Below are positions 54,635-56,728 of a stretch of DNA of 56,728 bases, piece after piece. The translations under genes and the position numbers were made by a program. Every line of letters begins with the position of its first letter. Positions within the stretch are counted from its first letter, which is position 1. The stretch is from IMG/VR virus record IMGVR_UViG_3300008262_000238, positions 1 through 56,728 of that record; one strand, 5' to 3'. The DNA is from a virus. A model generated the notes under the pieces. That model was not told the DNA's origin and made no database searches. It saw only the letters and a program-made list of their open reading frames with translations.

Positions 54635-54639
54635 ATATT

Positions 54640-54646
54640 ATAAATA
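54640..54646 (-). promoter_or_regulatory. TATTTAT box of the class C operon
   Basis: It lies 5 bp before the ATG at 54634. Confidence 0.6.
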
Positions 54647-54702
54647 TAACAAAACCCACAATCTATTGGATCATGGGTTTGTAAAACTTGATTTTTTTTA
54701 AT

Positions 54703-54874
54703 TATTCAAAATAGAATTTGTCAACAGGAATTCGTTTCTCCATATAGTTTTTGTTTGTGTATAGTCTTGAAAATGTTATTTTTTTGTAGTATTATAAAAA
54801 CCAAAAAAAGGTTCATCAAATCCAAGTGCTTTCATTCTTAAAGCAAGTGGATATGGTACAAATTCATATTCCAT
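54703..54874 (-). pseudogene. FVPY family gene with frame break at A7
   Basis: The frame MEYEFVPYPLALRMKALGFD then EPFFGFYNTTKK ends after 32 codons (stop 54776). It is a close relative of 55921-56283. The stop follows ACA-AAA-AAA-TAA; a -1 shift in the A7 run would continue with ITFSRLYTNKNYMEKRIPVD to a TAA near 54703. Either a programmed slip, a mutation or a sequencing error in the homopolymer. Confidence 0.6.
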
Positions 54875-54875
54875 A

Positions 54876-55097
54876 TTACTTAATGTTTGTTAGTGGATAA
54901 GCATTTAAAAATCTATCTGCAACTAATTCAAAATTTTCCTTAGTTCTTGGGTAGTACTCATTAGCTGCTTCTTCCAATGCAGCTTCTACATGAAGTTTGG
55001 CAAATTCAATCATTACTTCTCTTATATCAAACTCTATACTTGGTACATTTTTATGTTGCAAGTCTAAAAATTCTTCTGCTGTTGGTATTTTTTCCAT
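54876..55097 (-). CDS. 73-aa protein of unknown function
   Basis: A helical, acidic protein (MEKIPTAEEFLDLQHKNVPS) with the segment FAKLHVEAALEEAANEY. This is a style common among small early genes of Bacteroidetes phages. Stop and next start nearly touch. Confidence 0.75.
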   Translation of the reverse strand: MEKIPTAEEFLDLQHKNVPSIEFDIREVMIEFAKLHVEAALEEAANEYYPRTKENFELVADRFLNAYPLTNIK

Positions 55098-55098
55098 A

Positions 55099-55329
55099 CT
55101 ACTTAATTTTACGATACACAGGTTCTTGTATCAGTTTATACTTAGATTCTTTCTCACAGGGAACACATTTCTGAGGAGTTCTGATTGAAAAAAGAGCTAT
55201 CAGAGAAGTTATATAAACAAAGAACCATATAACATATTTGAATGATTGTCCGTTGTTGTCAAACTTAGCAAGTGTTGCCCCAACAGGAATACATAGTATT
55301 AAAGCTGCTATTATCTCAATTATCTCCAT
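55099..55329 (-). CDS. two-span membrane protein (76 aa)
   Basis: Two hydrophobic helices (IEIIAALILCIPVGATLAKF and YVIWFFVYITSLIALFSI) and a C-terminal CVPCEK motif. The ATG at 55329 is used since the frame upstream of it has no ATG. Confidence 0.75.
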   Translation of the reverse strand: MEIIEIIAALILCIPVGATLAKFDNNGQSFKYVIWFFVYITSLIALFSIRTPQKCVPCEKESKYKLIQEPVYRKIK

Positions 55330-55403
55330 ATCACACACGTTTTAAAATTAAAAAATTACATATTAATAATACAAATATATAAAAATTGTTTGGATCCACA
55401 AAA

Positions 55404-55583
55404 TTAAACCCAAACAATTTTCTTTTTACCAACACCACAATTTAAAGATTTAGTTAACTCATCAATGAATTCTTTTTCACTTACTTTACAATATTGATCA
55501 CTCTCATTATCAAAATTCATTACCATTTTAAAATACTCAAGAATTGATTTGTCCATCTTTACTATTTGTACATTATCTTTCAT
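55404..55583 (-). CDS. 59-aa protein
   Basis: It starts MKDNVQIVKMDKSILEYFKM, is acidic with two Cys and has no known motif. Confidence 0.7.
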   Translation of the reverse strand: MKDNVQIVKMDKSILEYFKMVMNFDNESDQYCKVSEKEFIDELTKSLNCGVGKKKIVWV

Positions 55584-55588
55584 AATTT

Positions 55589-55915
55589 TTATTTTTGTTT
55601 ATTATACCAATTAATGAATTTCACAACACCATCAAAAGCGATATTTATTTCACAAGAAAAAACAGTTTCTTCAAGATCCCTAAGTATGTAAATATCATTT
55701 GCGTCTTTTGGATTACTCAATAGGTTCTTACACGTTTTAACTACTGGCATCAACCATTCCCAAGACTTATTATATTTCATTTCATTAGGCTCTAAGAAAG
55801 GAAAATCCAAATCATAAAAATAGTATCTATCATCATTTATACCTTCGTGATATCTAAGTGTTTTAATACCCATAAAGTCCGCGATCATTACATTCTTTTC
55901 TTCAATTGTTACCAT
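55589..55915 (-). CDS. 108-aa protein of unknown function
   Basis: It has the segment MVTIEEKNVMIADFMGIKTL, then W-E-W-L-M-P-V-V and a C-terminal VKFINWYNKQ. This is a conserved style of small proteins (I-A-x-F-M-G ... W-x-x-L-M-P-V-V ... W-Y-N) that I recall from Bacteroidetes phages and mobile elements. Function unknown. Confidence 0.78.
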   Translation of the reverse strand: MVTIEEKNVMIADFMGIKTLRYHEGINDDRYYFYDLDFPFLEPNEMKYNKSWEWLMPVVKTCKNLLSNPKDANDIYILRDLEETVFSCEINIAFDGVVKFINWYNKQK

Positions 55916-55920
55916 ATCTT

Positions 55921-56283
55921 TTATTTTTCTCGTTCAATAAATTCAATTAACTTTTCAAGACAAGCAATCTCTGCAAGTTCAAATGTCTCATATAAGTCAC
56001 CGTAGTATATCCTGTCCTTTTGAAAGTTATCAAGTGTATAACTCCAATTATTTTTTGTCACTTGGTTTATTTTGATTGTCCACAGGTAGTTTTCTCTAAA
56101 CCACCTAAATGCTTGTGAGAATGTTGGGGCTAAAACATTTGTTTCTGCCACATTGTTTGGATTTACATATTTAATTTTACCTAATTCCTTAAATCCGCCC
56201 ATATAAAAACTAAAACAAGGTTCATCAAAACCCAATTGTTTCAATTTTAAAGCGTGGTCATAAGGTACAAATTCTTTTTCCAT
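55921..56283 (-). CDS. FVPY family protein (120 aa)
   Basis: MEKEFVPYDHALKLKQLGFD then EPCFSFYMGG, and later PTFSQAFRWFRENYLWTIKI. The family (F-V-P-Y ... L-x-x-L-G-F-x-E-P-C ... Q-A-F-R-W-F-R) is common in Bacteroidetes phages and mobile elements, but its function is not known to me. A truncated relative is at 54703-54874. Confidence 0.82.
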   Translation of the reverse strand: MEKEFVPYDHALKLKQLGFDEPCFSFYMGGFKELGKIKYVNPNNVAETNVLAPTFSQAFRWFRENYLWTIKINQVTKNNWSYTLDNFQKDRIYYGDLYETFELAEIACLEKLIEFIEREK

Positions 56284-56288
56284 ATCTC

Positions 56289-56369
56289 TTAGTCTTTTCT
56301 ATTTATATTAATACCTATGATAATTCCCGTGATTATCCCAATCGCTAACATTAATGTTTCTATATTCAT
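56289..56369 (-). CDS. 26-aa single-span membrane peptide
   Basis: MNIETLMLAIGIITGIII then GININRKD. It is preceded by the conserved AACAATAAGAGAT leader, and its stop TAA is part of the TAAGAGAT sequence before the next start, which suggests coupling. Confidence 0.7.
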   Translation of the reverse strand: MNIETLMLAIGIITGIIIGININRKD

Positions 56370-56384
56370 ATCTCTTATTGTTTA

Positions 56385-56657
56385 TTACTCATTAATAACT
56401 TCTTTAGCCAGTCTTAAAATACAATCTTTGTATGACTCTGTTTCAACTGAACCGTAGGTTTTACCCCAAAGACCAGTAACGATTACTTGTGTCTCTTTAA
56501 ACGGTAATGGTTCATTAATTTTGGTTTTACCTAACACCAATAACATACCTTCAATCGCACCCAATCGTCTTAGAATATCTTTACTATTGTGTTTTTGATC
56601 GTGCATGTTAATAATGATAATTGAAATGTCTTTTTTGATTTCTTCTCTGGTCTTCAT
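56385..56657 (-). CDS. 90-aa protein of unknown function
   Basis: MKTREEIKKDISIIIINMHD, then LRRLGAIEGMLLVLGK, and a C-terminal part with CILRLAKEVINE. The start at 56657 follows the leader TAGAAACAATAAGAGAT and TATCTTTG; a longer frame would translate the leader. Confidence 0.78.
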   Translation of the reverse strand: MKTREEIKKDISIIIINMHDQKHNSKDILRRLGAIEGMLLVLGKTKINEPLPFKETQVIVTGLWGKTYGSVETESYKDCILRLAKEVINE

Positions 56658-56674
56658 ATCTCTTATTGTTTCTA

Positions 56675-56682
56675 CAAAGATA
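56675..56682 (-). promoter_or_regulatory. TAnnTTTG promoter with conserved leader
   Basis: TATCTTTG followed by the 17-nt leader also found before the gene at 4220. Confidence 0.65.
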
Positions 56683-56692
56683 CAACGCAAAT

Positions 56693-56724
56693 AAAAAACC
56701 CACAACCTGTTAAAGTGTGGGTTT
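56693..56724 (-). terminator. terminator of a gene outside the window
   Basis: AACCCACA/TGTGGGTT followed by TTTTTT on the minus strand. Confidence 0.8.
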
Positions 56725-56728
56725 TGAT

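Overview
The window looks like part of a large double-stranded DNA phage genome with a Bacteroidetes (probably flavobacterial) host. This is inferred. Directly visible: the DNA is very AT-rich and nearly every gene is short, tightly packed and unlike any housekeeping gene. There is a dense tRNA array with three homing-type endonucleases. Host-type promoters of the Bacteroidetes form TAnnTTTG precede many genes and tRNAs, and Shine-Dalgarno sequences are essentially absent. No capsid, portal, terminase or polymerase gene lies in this window, so the phage assignment rests on style and on small phage-type families. The genetic code looks standard, since TAA, TAG and TGA all end genes.

Layout. 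1-1.5 kb: a convergent pair, an L,D-transpeptidase-like protein and a DUF6011-like protein. 1.5-13.4 kb: a minus-strand tRNA region with about 25 foldable tRNAs, eight tRNA-like genes that share one acceptor stem but lack a normal anticodon arm, and several structured non-coding stretches. Tiny genes and three endonucleases lie among them. 13.6-19.2 kb: a four-gene minus operon with three large proteins (588, 442, 711 aa). 19.3-33 kb: mixed genes including a lipoprotein, a metalloprotease-like protein, a hotdog thioesterase, a GMP reductase/IMPDH relative, a cupin-tailed protein, a holin-like protein and an FKBP-type isomerase. 33-45 kb: small minus-strand genes, most with their own promoter and terminator, including seven paralogues with a KYPFI motif. 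45.6-46.4 kb: a non-coding stretch, then a DNA methyltransferase. 47.8-54.6 kb: an operon of 15 to 16 tandem genes sharing one N-terminal tag. 54.7-56.7 kb: small early-type genes.

The unifying theme is a set of N-terminal tags on about 38 otherwise mostly unrelated proteins. Class A resembles KLTESDLTRIVKRVIKE, class B resembles MKIIITENQ, and class C resembles MNLQESIRRILREE. Nearly every copy contains one or two (I/L)-x-E sites, the consensus of T4-type prohead proteases, placed where T4 capsid-targeting sequences are cut. I infer that the tags may direct a large cargo of proteins, including a protease-like, two ParB-like and a membrane protein, into the prohead for delivery to the host. 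The second theme is a TATTTAT box 4-6 bp before the ATG of many first-in-operon genes. It takes the place of the host -7 box and suggests a phage-specific promoter class that makes leaderless or nearly leaderless mRNAs.
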